From Neckera pumila (Eukaryota; Streptophyta; Bryopsida; Hypnales; Neckeraceae), in assembly GCA_963969595.1 (NCBI GenBank), contig OZ018408.1:35960108-36024107 (forward strand): 64,000 nucleotides of DNA, read 5' to 3'. Numbering within the stretch: the stretch's first letter is position 1; each line of letters begins with the position of its first letter. This document shows, in pieces, positions 47,694 through 59,321 of this stretch. The translations under genes and the position numbers were made by a program. The notes under the pieces were generated by a model. The model searched no databases and was not told where the DNA came from. It saw nothing but the letters and a program-made list of their open reading frames with translations.

Positions 47694-49030
47694 GGTAGGA
47701 TGCTCTAAAAGCGACCAGCTTCTTCAAATCAATCCTACAAAATGGTACTAAATAGATATGAGTTGGTCTTTAACCCCTAAAGGACCGAGGTGATTTTCCT
47801 ACCAAAAAACATTCAAAGCTGTCATTTCTATTGCAAAGAGAAAAGAGTTTAAGAAATTGTTTTTTTTTGCATATCCAACCGTAAGATCTTATACTTGACT
47901 AGTATATGAATATGTGGAAGAAATTTCAGAAACTTTGACCATGTAGATTGCAAGATATATGCATTTAAAGTGAAGAAAACAAGTTTTTTTCCACCTTGCT
48001 TGACTAGATTTTTTGGCTTTGAATCTTTTTAGTTCAAATTTTTTGCATTACAGATTTCGATTTTCTACTTATTTATGTTAAGTAGTTGAGTTGAGAATCT
48101 ACAAAAAAAATTTAGGAAAAAAAGCTCTTAATTTTCACTCATTAAATTTTTTTTAAGTAGAGGTGGGTACAAGATTGAAGAAAAAACTAAATTGTTAATA
48201 GCTTTTAGATGGGATTGAATCACAATAATTCCAATGGTGAGATTGTTCTAGCAAGAAAATCTAACCTTGTCTAACAAAAAAATTCTCAAAGTTCTCAAAA
48301 TTGCATTCAAAAATGAATTCTACAACTTATTTTTTCAAGAAGATGCTTAGGTTGCCCGAAAAACTAAGATTGTCCATAACTTTTTCATTATTAGTCCAAA
48401 TTGAATGAAACAATGCTTCACATGTAGACAAAAATATAATCTTTGAGGGAAAAATTTGAAAAAAAATTATTTTGACTTTTTGTGGGTTTTTTTGTGCTGC
48501 CCGCAAAATTCCAATTTTACTTATTGTGCCATAACTTTTGCTCCCGGACATCAAGTAAAATAAAAATTATATATTTGCAAAGATCTCGCAAAAATACACA
48601 ACCTCAAAAAATCCAAAAATATATTACTAAAAATTGAGATTGTAGGAACCTGCCCGGACCCAAATTGTCCCCCGAGGGGACAACCGGTCCTTTAGGGGTT
48701 AAATGGACCATTTAAGTCATTGATTGAACCCCCAAAAAAAGTATTCTTTATTGCAAGAGTCAATCATTGGCCTTGATTTCCTCAAATCACTTTAGAAGTT
48801 ATAAGTGGATGCATTTTGGGAGACCTAGGGTCACAAATAGTTACCTACAACAGAAATCTTAGGAAATTCATAACTAATTCAAAAATGCTTCAAAAAATAT
48901 GAAACCACTTGTATTACGTTCTTCATCCATTCTTCTTCCTCTGAAAAATGAGTGAAAAATATTTTTATTCATGCAAACCTACGAAAAAGGTGGACCAGCC
49001 CTTAAGTGGTCGCTTTAAGAGCATCCTACC
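47694..49030. mobile_element. MITE with AAAGCGACC ends, copy 2, split by a TTAA element
   Basis: The left end is GGTAGGATGCTCTAAAAGCG and the reversed right end is GGTAGGATGCTCTTAAAGCG. The interior (AATTCATAACTAATTC..) matches 21725-22036. A complete TTAA-bounded element (47774-48698) is nested near its left end. Confidence 0.65.
47774..48698. mobile_element. TTAA-bounded element, copy 6 (nested)
   Basis: TTAA at 47770-47773 and 48699-48702. The ends are CCCCTAAAGGACCGAGG and its near mirror CCGGTCCTTTAGGGG. Same subfamily as 25349-26275, opposite orientation. Confidence 0.85.
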
Positions 49031-49427
49031 ATACAGTAACTTAGTTGGTGGATTCAGGATGCAGAACAGCAAGGTTATAATAATTTTGTAAAAATTATTG
49101 TTATGGCAATGTTCATGCCGGCAGTTGCCTCTGCAGCTCTGCTCTTTTTGCCTTTCCAGCAGTGGGGTTGGACTATAAGTTACGGCCATTCCTGTACTGT
49201 AGTGCATAAGAGCCTGTTGCCATTGGAAGCAGGAACTGGAGGCCCGTCCAGCTTGACCACGGGCAGAGCGTGCAAATAAATCTGAAATCTCCCCTTCACG
49301 TACAGTTCACAAAGCAAGGTCCGGCGGAGGCTCTGGAAGGTCCAATCCTGTTTTCTAATTTTACAGATCTGGAGGTTGGAGGTCCAGGCCTGGACCCCTC
49401 CAGCTCCCCATTGGCAACTGGCTCTAA
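49031..49427. other. GC-richer stretch of unknown origin
   Basis: Long frames overlap on both strands (49180-49566 minus, 49270-49689 plus) without a known domain, as expected from composition. It could be part of a larger element that took in the adjoining MITE. Confidence 0.25.
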
Positions 49428-49778
49428 GAGCATCACCACCCGGCTTGCAAAATGCAAGCCAGGTTGCAAGCCTAGCAGTCCATTTTGCAAGCCGGGGAAG
49501 AAGGGTCGTCCCACCTATGGCCTCATAAGAGGCCATCGCCATCCAATGAGCTACGTCCACATTCACGGATCATGTCCTTGCTTTTGGGGAAAGTGGAAAA
49601 GTGTGTCTCATGCGGTTTGCAAGCCACCCTTTGGCTTGCAAAAGAGTCCGGTTTGCAAGCCACCAGCGGCTTTTGGCTTGGCCTCTTAACAAGTTCATCC
49701 ATTATGCAAGATGGGTGGGGCAATTTTGCAAACCTCTCTTAACAAGTCATCCAATATGCAAGACGGGTGGGGATGCTC
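49428..49778. mobile_element. PIF/Harbinger-type MITE with TAA target duplication
   Basis: The left end is GAGCATCACCACCCGGCTTG and the reversed right end is GAGCATCCCCACCCGTCTTG. TAA at 49425-49427 and 49779-49781 is the 3-base duplication typical of PIF/Harbinger. The interior is packed with TTGCAAGCC/GGCTTGCAA motifs, and the right terminal segment is duplicated (49690-49720 versus 49741-49772). Confidence 0.8.
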
Positions 49779-50458
49779 TAAGCTTGCCCTGAATATCCCG
49801 GGATTCCAGTGGTACAAAACATGCCCCAGTTGCACCCAGACATTGATTTTTCTCCGAAAGCCAAAGTACAATCCACAACTTTGTGGCTGCCAAGCATCAC
49901 CCATGCATGTGGATTGGAGGTCTCCACCGGTGGGCCAACTGAAGGTGGCAAGAAGAAGCCAAAACGAGAGCGAGTAAGTTAAACCGGATACGACAGATCC
50001 ACAGATATCTATTCTTGGGAGGACTTTGACGTGGGCATTTTCTGCGGATGACTTGATGAGGGCATCACGCAATGTTCTTCTAGTAAGGTTCCACCACTTT
50101 TTGATCATCGACATTCCGTAACAATGGGGATACATCGTCCACATCTTATAATGTCAAAATCCTTTGAAATGATTCATTCAAAGGTCTTGAACTTTATTCA
50201 AAGTTGAGTCTACCCTAACGAATCTACTCTGTGGCATTAGCAAACTTCATTCAAAATTGACTCTTGGCTTGAGAATCTACTCCATAACATTCTTGAATTT
50301 CAGTGGTTCAGAGGACCACAGTTGGTTTCCCATGAATTCAAGACTCTTGGCATTGTCAAATATCTGGAACGCAGAGTTGAGAATGTCAGAAAGACGTGTT
50401 TGAGAACAAAATTGTAAAGTTCTTAGTCACTCGACGCTACCATTCCAAACAAGATGAA

Positions 50459-50530
50459 TTTGTTTTTTGTTTTTTGTTTTTTTGAAACACATGGACAATT
50501 TCTATTGGTAAGAGCAAGAGTACAAAGAAC
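50459..50530 (-). mobile_element. LINE tail
   Basis: TTTTTTTGAAACACATGGAC followed by AATTTCTATTGG on the plus strand is the LINE 3' end plus poly(A) in reverse. Same variant as 26641-26700. Confidence 0.4.
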
Positions 50531-52010
50531 TAGAGGAAAATACTTGATGAACCTTTAGAGGACATTCAATAGAGATGTATTTTTTTCTCTTTTATTTTGC
50601 ATAGCTAGAGGGGCATATAATTGCTTACAATTGGTCAACTAACATGAAAATGTTTTTATTAGGTTCCAATTCTATCTCCGCCTTTAAAATTTGGAATTTG
50701 GTTGTGATAAAAACAAGTTTGAGGTTTAATGCTTCTCACTTGTTTTCACTTGTAAAATGAATACTTATATGTCAATAGAATTTGTGATCTTTGTTGCTCA
50801 CAAAATGGGTTTGTAACAAATAACTGAACCTCTAAATGAGACTTTTTGGAGACAATTTACTCTATGTTAAAAAAAATAGGATCTCCAAAGTTATTCTTCT
50901 TTGAATCTTGCATAATGCTTTAATATCAATTCAAGCAAATTGTTATATATTCAAATGTATTTGATTGACTAATTTAATAATCATGATCTTCACCAATAAC
51001 TCTTACTTATTAAGTTATACTATCTTTGAATTTATTAAGTAAAAAATAGGTAAAAGTTACATTATTCTATTAATCTCAAAGAAATTTGGTAGGAAAGAGA
51101 ATGTAGATCTATATCAAAGTTGTTTAGGCAAATCATGGCTTTTAGAGAAGAATCTTCATTGTAGGAGACATAAGATCTTCATTTTTACAACTATTCTTTT
51201 TCTTCCCATCTATACATGAACAACTTCATAACCTTGTACAAAATCATGATACAATTGAGTGGCCAAGCTAATAACATTGTTGAAGGATAAATACTAAATT
51301 TATTTTTTTTAAATACTCAAAAATACGTCAATTACTTTATTTAGCTCCCATAGTAAAGCTTTTGAAACATTCACCATCCATTGCTAAACTCAATTAGCAA
51401 GGAGGGAAACATTCACTATATACTTTATGAAATACTAGCTTTCTTTATAAGGAGGGATTCACACCAAGGAGGGAATACACAATGCAAAAAGTATGATTAT
51501 ACATTATCCCTTAGATTTAAAAATAACATAAATAAATTCTTCTTGCAACCAAACAACACCACTCTACCTAGTAGAAAAGGACAATAATTTGTAACATCAA
51601 GCTTTGTATCCCAAGACCTTGTTTCTAGTATACTATAAGAAACACGCATTTCTTATAGTGGTAGTGTTGTTAGCCTAGAGGTTGTACAAAATATATAATT
51701 CTATTGCACCAAAATGGTTAGTATGAAAATCAGTGTGACTAGTCTAACAATGCCACCCGTGTATACCACATATGCCACAATGCCACCACTACAACCAATG
51801 TTGATTAGCCCTTAAATGTTGATGCGGATGTTTTTTGTCCAATAGATGACAACGAATTCTTCTAGTAGGATAGAAGTGCAACTATTCATCATCAAAATTT
51901 TGTTGTGAAAAGGAGAGGTCTTCTATTGTAATTGACTTCCAAAGAGGGCTTTTGCATTTTTTTTAAGCTAATGATTTACACAATTACCAAATGGATGATT
52001 TCCACAATCA
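50531..52010. other. Gene-free AT-rich DNA ending in a GATGTTCATC-family repeat
   Basis: 51840-52010 matches the dispersed repeat at 11218 and 13625 (GATGACAACGAATTCTTCTA, AATTTTGTTGTGAAAAGGAG). No gene was seen. Confidence 0.4.
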
Positions 52011-52539
52011 CCAACCCATTTTTTAACCCCTAAACGCCCCAGAGGACCAAAACGATCGTCACATAGTTTCAAGTCCAATTTGAAGTGCTGTAACTTTTGC
52101 ATTTGACGTCCAAATTCAATAAAACTTGTTGGAAAATTTGTGTTCTCTCTTCTAGTTTGTCTAATAAAATTTTGAGATCAATGGAAGGTGTAATGATTTT
52201 TTGGAAGCCAATCAAAGTTCACGTTTCCAATTTGAGTTTACCAAACTGTTTTTGATGGCTGCAACTTTGGGGGCTTGTATCTCCGTCACTCAATGTTTAC
52301 TTTCAATAAAATTTATTGGGTTATGTTTCCCTTGAAGTATAGTTAATGTAGAATTTTTATCATGTCAACCCAAGTTGTTTTGAATGTTTAAGAGCAATTC
52401 AAAGTCAAAATCCCAACAATTTTGGATTACAGTGAAGTTCAATGGCTTGTTTTTCTTTTCATATAGTGTCCATTTCCAATAATTTTTGTGGAAATTTGCG
52501 CATACTAGTCTAATTTGTGTTGCTGAAATTTTTGATTAA

Positions 52540-53510
52540 TCCCTCATCGCCTAAGGCCTATTTGAATTCAAAAACATCATTGCTTTGGAAGTGTTATAGA
52601 TCTAAATGTCACTAAGCTATAGAGATCTCAACCGTGACAATCTTGTAGTGTATGTGTTGTAGATGATGTCAATCATATTTGGAATCATTTGGCCACGTAG
52701 ACTGCAAGATTATAATGTTTAGTGTTGAAAAATGATGCTGCAATTTTCCAAGAAACACATTTGAAAGTAAATTTTGATTTCTAAAGCTACTCAAATGGAA
52801 AAACTTTATACTATAAAGTGATTCAAAACAAGCATATAAACACATTGGTGAAAGAAAACATCATTGAATTGGCTCATTGTGTCTGCAAAATGGCTTTCAA
52901 ATATTAAAAAAATAGCAAGAAAAGTTGCAAAAAACATATCTAATGATAAACCTCCTTCTATTACAATGTTTCTCAATCACTCACAAATTTTGGGATTGAT
53001 ACGAAATTTTAGCAACATAAACTAGACTAGTATGTGCAACTTTTCCAAAAAACATTATTGGAAAAGGACACTATATGAAGAAGAAACAAGCCTCCAAAGT
53101 TCACAATAATCCAAAAATGTTGGAATTTTGAACTTCGAATTGCTCCCAAACTTTCAAATCAACTTGGATTGATATAAAAAATTTAATTACAAGAACTAGA
53201 CTTGAAGGGAAAAATAATCCAACAAATTTTATTGAAAACAAACATTGGATGAAGGAGATACAAGGCCCCATAGTTGCAGCCTTCAAATGCAGTTTGGTGA
53301 ACTCAAATTGAACCTGTAAACTTTGATTGGCTTCCAAGAAATGAGTACATCTTGGATTGATCTGAAAATTTTACCACATAAACGAAAAAAGAGAGTGCAA
53401 TTTCACAACAAGTTTTATTGAATTCGGACATCGGATGCAAAAGTTACAGCACTTTGAATTGGACTTGAGACTATGTGAGGACACTTTTGGTCCCCTTAGG
53501 CAATGAGGGG
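52540..53510. mobile_element. TTAA-bounded element, copy 8 (nested, inverted)
   Basis: TTAA at 52536-52539 and 53511-53514. The ends are TCCCTCATCGCCTAAGG and CCTTAGGCAATGAGGGG. Its sequence is the reverse complement of the outer element it sits in: GGAAGCCAATCAAAGTT at 52212 pairs with AACTTTGATTGGCTTCC near 53320. This makes a long palindrome. Confidence 0.8.
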
Positions 53511-53871
53511 TTAATCCAAGAAGTTACTAGTGATTGAGAAGCATTTTAGTAGGAAGTTTAGCTTTAGATGTGTTTTTTGCAACTTTTCTTGTTATTTTTT
53601 GACATTTCAAAGCCATTTTGCAGACACAATGAATCAATTAAATGATATTTTCTTTCACCAATGTGTTTGTATGTTGGTTTTGAATTACTTTATAGTTTAA
53701 AGTTTTTTCATTTGAGTAGGTTTAGAAATCACATTTCACCACCAAATGTGTTGCTAAGAAAATTTCGGCATCCTTTTTCAACACTAAAATATTATAATCT
53801 TGCAAACTATGTAGCCAAATGACTCCAAATTTGATTCACGTCATGTACAATATATACACTACACGAAATAG

Positions 53872-54121
53872 TGCAATTGGGCTGCCTTGATAATTAGGTT
53901 GCCTTATCCCAGAGAAGTTACCTCATGTTACCTCATGACTCATGGCTTATCCAGATGGAGGCAGAAGCCATTTTCTAATCTCGAGCAATGAATCAGTGTA
54001 CCAGTCCATGTAGCACACATGTTTCCCCACATCTCTGTTTTTTTCTACAGTAACTCAGATATTGATATAGTATAGAATGTTGAGATATTAGTCTTGGGCA
54101 ACCTAATTGCACTATTCAGTG
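53872..54121. mobile_element. Small MITE, CAC..GAATAGTGCAATT ends, TA target
   Basis: The left end is CACGAAATAGTGCAATTGGG and the reversed right end is CACTGAATAGTGCAATTAGG, about 25 bases each. Comparison with the matching uninterrupted position in the nested copy (near 52652) shows that only TA was duplicated. Confidence 0.75.
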
Positions 54122-54479
54122 TACAAGATTGTACGGTTGAGATCTCTATAACTTAGTGACATTAAAATAACCCTTCAAAAGCAATGATTTTTTTGAACCC
54201 CAAAATGCATTGGGCAGGGGTTAAAGATTAGTGATTCTTTGAGATAAATACTTCAAACCATTTTGAATTTCTTTTATCCAAAAAACAAAAACATTTTGGA
54301 GTGCTATTTCACTTTATTACACTCCGGTACTTTCGATTTCCTACTTTAACCGCAAGCTCGCACAAGGGTCCACAAGGCCCTTGATCATTCATTGGCCCTT
54401 CGACGAATTTCCTAGTGAGAATGTTTTTTCTTTTTCATTTTTTTTGAAAACTGAGAATGTTTTTCAACTTGACATCGTG

Positions 54480-55195
54480 TGTGCTGCAGGTGAGTGGCGT
54501 CCGTCCGCCCGTCCCACTACCCGTTTTCTTTTCTCTTTTTACCGGTAGTAGTGCAGTTTCCCCATGATTGCGACCACCCAGCCCGTACTGTCAATAGTGA
54601 GTATGTCCTGCATCGATAGCTGTTCCAAAGATCCCAATATCCCTTCCTTTTGTTCCGCCTTTTCATTTTTCCATCCACTTCCCTTTTAATTACAATTTTG
54701 GAAAAGGTCTCCGACCACTACCAGTTCCGTTTTCCATTTTTTGTAATAATTCCATTCTTAGTTAGTTGGAGCAACTGGGCAAATACAGTAGTCTTCCCTT
54801 GTCCTTTTTCCTTTCGGTTTTGTTTCTTTTGCACGGTCTGTCTGTCTGGACCTGCTCAGTCAAGTCCACCTTCTTGCGAATTATTATCACCCTCGGCATC
54901 ATTGGACTAATTTATATACTCCGGAGTACCGGTAATCGATATTCGAGAGACTTCGACTTTGCTAAGCGGAGGACTGATGGTGCTCCACGATAGTTTACCT
55001 CAACGTGGACTCCCAGGGATTGCAGATTACGTTAAGTTAGTTGACGGTGTTACGGGGAGTCGGGGACGGAGAAGCTCGCCCGAGCCGCCCAGGCGACCCG
55101 ACCCGGCCCGGCCCGTGCGGGGCGGAGCAGACCCAGATTTTTCGGTGTTCGTGCAGGTGGTCATCAATTCATTTCGAGGATTTCCTTTCACGTGA
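54480..55195 (+). other. GC-rich island, possible promoter and first exon
   Basis: The GC-rich core (about 55060-55130) contains GACCCGACCCGGCCCGGCCC. Upstream, 54766-54993 can encode two hydrophobic stretches (LPLSFFLSVLFLLHGL and IIITLGIIGLIYILRST), the second like a signal anchor, but from a TTG, not an ATG. A GTGAGT donor follows at 55192. Downstream exons were not found. The gene-start interpretation is speculative. Confidence 0.2.
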
Positions 55196-56222
55196 GTTTT
55201 TCTTTTGCCTTTTCTATCCAACATTCCATACATTGGTATCATTTTTCTTTTTCTTTGGAGAGAACATAAAAATGTGTTTATTGAAGTTCTTTTCTATGGC
55301 TTTCCCCTTGGCTTTCCACCGTATGTTCTTGGTCTTCTTGGAATAAACTCCGGATTTCAAAAAATAAAAATGTATATTGAAATAATACTTTAAGCCTTAA
55401 AGGAAGAGGGAGCCCCCATGACCAATGTGGTCATCCAAATGCTTGGATTATTAGACCTATAGGAACATTCTTTCTTTCTAAATCGAAGAGTCAAATCATT
55501 TATGGACCACTTTTGGGCCTCAACCTCCTTTGAGATAAATGTGGGACTTTAGTAGTGTAGGGGGAAATAAATCAGACTGGAAAAGCCGGCTGGCTGGTTT
55601 CCAAGATATCTCCTCAATTTTTAAATGCATCATACAAACCACCAATAAAGAAGCTACTCAATCCAGTTTGGGACTCGAAACCAAGTCGTTGAGGAGCTTT
55701 TCTCCATTTTTTTATTTTTTATTTTTTATTTTTTATTTTTTTTTTGAATTCTGCATTTCTTATTTCATTTTGGTTCCATTGCAAAAGGAACAATGCCAAT
55801 TTCGTATTGAGGTCAAAATTAAATGGGAGGTCGTTAATGGTCCGGAAGACTGACAATCCATCCAAAGTTTGACATGAAAACTTTCTCACCCAAAAGTAAA
55901 GGTTCTCAATTGTTGTTACTTGGGTATTTTTTTTGTTTTTTTCTTCAGAAATTGAACAACTTCAATTGCCTTTATGTTTGCTTTACAAATGAATTCGAGC
56001 ATTCAACAACTGAAGTTGAGTTCAATCCATTCAGGCATGATGTTGTTCTCTGTGTCACTTTTGTAGAAAAGGAATCTTAACTATTGGATCTGGCTTGGAG
56101 CCACTAGCATGATTAGTTTTTTCTATTCAGTGACACTACGACAGGCAAGGCTTTGTCTGCAGGGAGAGAGAGAGAGGTCGTAAAGTGCTAAACTCCCAGG
56201 GTCCAGTGTTCAAGGAGAAAAC
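55196..56222. other. AT-rich DNA without a recognised gene
   Basis: A (TTTTTATT)n-like tract is at 55710-55745 and a short GA run at 56165-56175. Frames are unrecognised. Confidence 0.3.
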
Positions 56223-56335
56223 GCCAGTTAAGTTAGTTCATTGTTAGCCAGTGCTTTTGGAAAGGATAGCCGCCGGTTATTAGTTCTTTATTAGCCCCGG
56301 ACTTTTGGAAAGGAGAATCGCCAGTTACCCCTTGA
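56223..56335. repeat. Two-copy direct repeat, about 52-base unit
   Basis: GCCAGTTAAGTTAGTTCATT..CTTTTGGAAAGGATA is followed by GCCGGTTATTAGTTCTTTAT..CTTTTGGAAAGGAGA and the start of a third unit, GCCAGTTA. Confidence 0.55.
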
Positions 56336-56691
56336 AGGGCCTGAAAGTCCTTTGCGGCTTTATAGTATATTATGACTGAATTGGGGGGTATTTGATCATA
56401 AAAACATTGACCAAATGCTGGGCTTTTCAAGACAAAAGTAAACTAATGATCACGATGATATGTAACAATGTATGACAATTCATATACATAATATTTAGTA
56501 GTCTCACTTACTACTACCTCCTCCCTAAGAAAATAATGTGGAATATACCGGAAGATGAAATGGTGTAGAATATTCCATACCATATCAATAACTACAAGGC
56601 CAGGTGGCAAGACTTGTTAGTAGTGTACTCAATTAGCAAGTTTAACGTTGTGGCACTTCCAATTTCATCAAAGTATAAAACTAAACTTTAA

Positions 56692-57102
56692 TCCCTAAAT
56701 GACCAAACACCAACTTTTGGCAACATAGCAATTTTAGGCAGCTCACTACGAATGGATTTTTTCTTTTTTCTTTGGAAATTTCACACAACATGTGCTCGAG
56801 GAGTAGCTTTAAGGTCCAATAATTTTCATAACTTTTGACTACATGGTTAAAAAGTTATTGCATGATATGTAATTTTTATTACTTGGCGGGCAGCCCATGC
56901 AACTCAAAAAAATTCTTTAAAATCACTCTCATTTTTTAGTCCTTTGTTTTTGGACTTTAAACTATTGCCGAGCATTTGACAACAAAACTGCAGGTGGGCG
57001 GGTATAGGGGAAAAAAAGTTATGAAGCCCTAAAAAAACCAATCCACGAGGTCCTTAGAAGGCTGTGGAGCAGCCCTTCGGAGGCCTTGTCTTTCCTCTAA
57101 TG
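56692..57102. mobile_element. Truncated TTAA-family copy followed by truncated CATTAG MITE
   Basis: TTAA (56688-56691) and TCCCTAAATGACCAAACACC start a TTAA-family copy whose right end is missing. From about 56950 to 57102, GGTCCTTAGAAGGCTGTGGA..CTCTAATG is the right part of a type 1 CATTAG MITE. Confidence 0.5.
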
Positions 57103-57199
57103 CATGCCTTTGAAAAAGAAGGATTATAGCTTTTGTAAACTTGAAGTTGAAAAAGTGGCTGGTCACAATTTAAAACTAAAGGAAAATAATGCAACTATG

Positions 57200-57442
57200 C
57201 TAGCTTGTAAGTATAGAGACATGAACCTACGAGCCTTGAATCTAGTTGTAGGTATGTACCTACAACCATTTGAAGGTGTTCGTAATACATATGTACCTAT
57301 AATATAAGTACATTATAATATGAAAAGAGTCTATAATATAGGTACCTATAACCTAGACACCTATAACTATTGAAGGTGTCTATAATATAGATTCTTGGGC
57401 TCATGGGCTCAAAGATTCTATACTCATATGCTTACATTCCTT
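57200..57442. mobile_element. MITE with GCTAGC-type ends, copy 2 (inverted)
   Basis: TGCTAGCTTGTAAGTATAGA at the left and, reversed from the right, GGAATGTAAGCATATGAGTA. The interior (GGTGTCTATAATATAGATTC) matches the reverse of 40139-40371. Confidence 0.55.
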
Positions 57443-58561
57443 GAGGAAATGATCCGGGAGATTTTGACAAGGAGATGATGCAACCTATGTCTTGTTAAAA
57501 AAATCCATCTCCTTCTACAAAGAAGAAGCAAATTACCAGAACAACTGCACAAACTTTCCAAACATTAGTCAAAACGGTGTATATTGGGCTCCGGCTTCAA
57601 TAAAGACCCTATCATAGCGGGCCCAACAAGATTTATTTCCCCCTAGCTCCAGAAAATTGCTCTAAACACGGCAGTATTTAAAGTGGAAACACCCAAAAAT
57701 GTCCCTGTATCCATTTGTGCACCATAGATTTTCCTTGAAGTATTCATAGACTTCAATAAAGTGTTCTTAAAAATTGTCATGAATCTATCCCCTTTCTTAA
57801 CGAGAACTAATTCACTGCTAAGTTTTCCATGTTTTGGTTTTAGGTCCACCTATGTAACAAAATTAGTGGTTAAGGGAGCTTCCACTTCAAAAATTCATAG
57901 AAATAACATACTATATCCAAAAAATCTATTTTTTTTAAATCATAATTTTAAATTGTTAATACTATAAAATATTATTTTTAGGAAAAGATGCCTCCAACTA
58001 TGTTGAATTGCTTATTTTGATGGTTTTGGGTGTTTCCACCATAGGGTCTTGTCATTTCATCCGCAAGAGCATTTTGAGGCCTTGATAAAGAGAATATGAG
58101 CAAGCTATTTTGATTACTTCTTGCCAAATTTCAAAGATAATGAAGGTGTCTTAAATATCCCAAATCATCTTGTATTGAAAAGATATCAAACAATGCCAAT
58201 TACAACAACAAAATTTCAATTTTTTGGTTGAAGGATGTCCAAAATGTCAAATGCAACAACAAGAATTAATTAAGTCTTTGATTTGTTTTGAACTCAAATT
58301 TCAGAATCTTGTACAAGAAAAAAATTGCATGATGATAAATTTGCTTCTTATAACAATCTCATTATTGAGATTTATTTAGAATATTTTAATTCCATTTTAG
58401 AGCTTGGAACAAATGAATTCAATTTTTTCTTTGATCTACTACTTTTGGGAACTTACTTCAACCTTACAACTAATTAAAAATGAAATTCAAGGTGTATTTC
58501 TTCAACATATTAAAAATTAAAAAAATTAAAAATGTGAGGTGCAAAGTTTTTTAGATAAAGA
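57443..58561. other. AT-rich DNA, no gene seen
   Basis: Frames at 57643-57967 on both strands are unrecognised. Confidence 0.35.
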
Positions 58562-58814
58562 CATTAGAGGGGATTTGGGGGTCTTGGAGGGCTATTTCAA
58601 TCCCGTTCCCCAATCTGGCCCAATTATGTAAATAGCGATACGGGCTGCTTTAAATTTTAAATTTTTTTTTTTCAAATACCATTTTTAACAATTTTTTCTT
58701 TTTTCTTCAAAAATGACGTGGCAGTCGCTTTGCTACATCAGCCAGCTGCATTCCCGTAGTTTGGGAATGTAGGAGAACTTGCAACCTTCTAAGGCCCCCA
58801 AATCCCTTCTAATG
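58562..58814. mobile_element. MITE, CATTAG family (type 2)
   Basis: It starts CATTAGAGGGGATTTGGGGG; the right end, reversed, is CATTAGAAGGGATTTGGGGG. The internal T tract is followed by ATGACGTGGCAGTCGCTTTG. Confidence 0.8.
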
Positions 58815-59321
58815 AGATTCAAAGTTCTATAATCTTATATAGCAAGGTCCAAAAAAATGATTTGTTTTCACATAGGATATGCAAACATATTACTACCTCT
58901 ACTTTGCTATCTATATGCTCAAATTTTTGAAATTTCTTCCATGCATCTTCATACTAGTTTGGTATAAGATTCTAAAGTAAGATATACAACAAAAATCTTT
59001 AAAATTACATTTTTTGCACCAGAAATGACAATTTTGAGCAAATAGAAGGCATTGGGATTAGGGATTTAGAGAATTTGAAATTTGTGAACATGTAGACAAT
59101 TTCATGAGATTAAAGACTAAAATATGGTTGATTTGACACTTATATTGGCCATTAGGAAAATGTTATCCCCCCTTCTTCTCTTTTGGTAGAATACTATATT
59201 TCAAAACATAGTTAAATATGAGAAAAATTCATAATCAAAAGCATGATTAATTCATTTCTGTTGTATCTACACAACACTCAAAGTTGATCACAATTTATAT
59301 TTAATAGTTACAACATCTTAA

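Larger units (their letters stand above)
52029..54220. mobile_element. TTAA-bounded element, copy 7 (outer, host of two insertions)
   Basis: TTAA at 52025-52028 and 54221-54224. The ends are CCCCTAAACGCCCC and CATTGGGCAGGGG. Removing the nested copy (52540-53514 with its TTAA) and the small MITE at 53872-54121 leaves about 0.97 kb, close to family length. Confidence 0.75.

Noticed and set aside
49180..49689. Overlapping 128- and 139-codon frames on opposite strands
   Set aside because: GC-rich composition and the repeated GCAAGCC motif of the Harbinger-type MITE create open frames on both strands; no domain is visible.
53867..54121. CACTA-type call for the small MITE because the left flank reads CACTACAC
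   Set aside because: Comparison with the empty site in the nested copy shows CACTA belongs to the host sequence; the element starts at 53872 and duplicated only TA.
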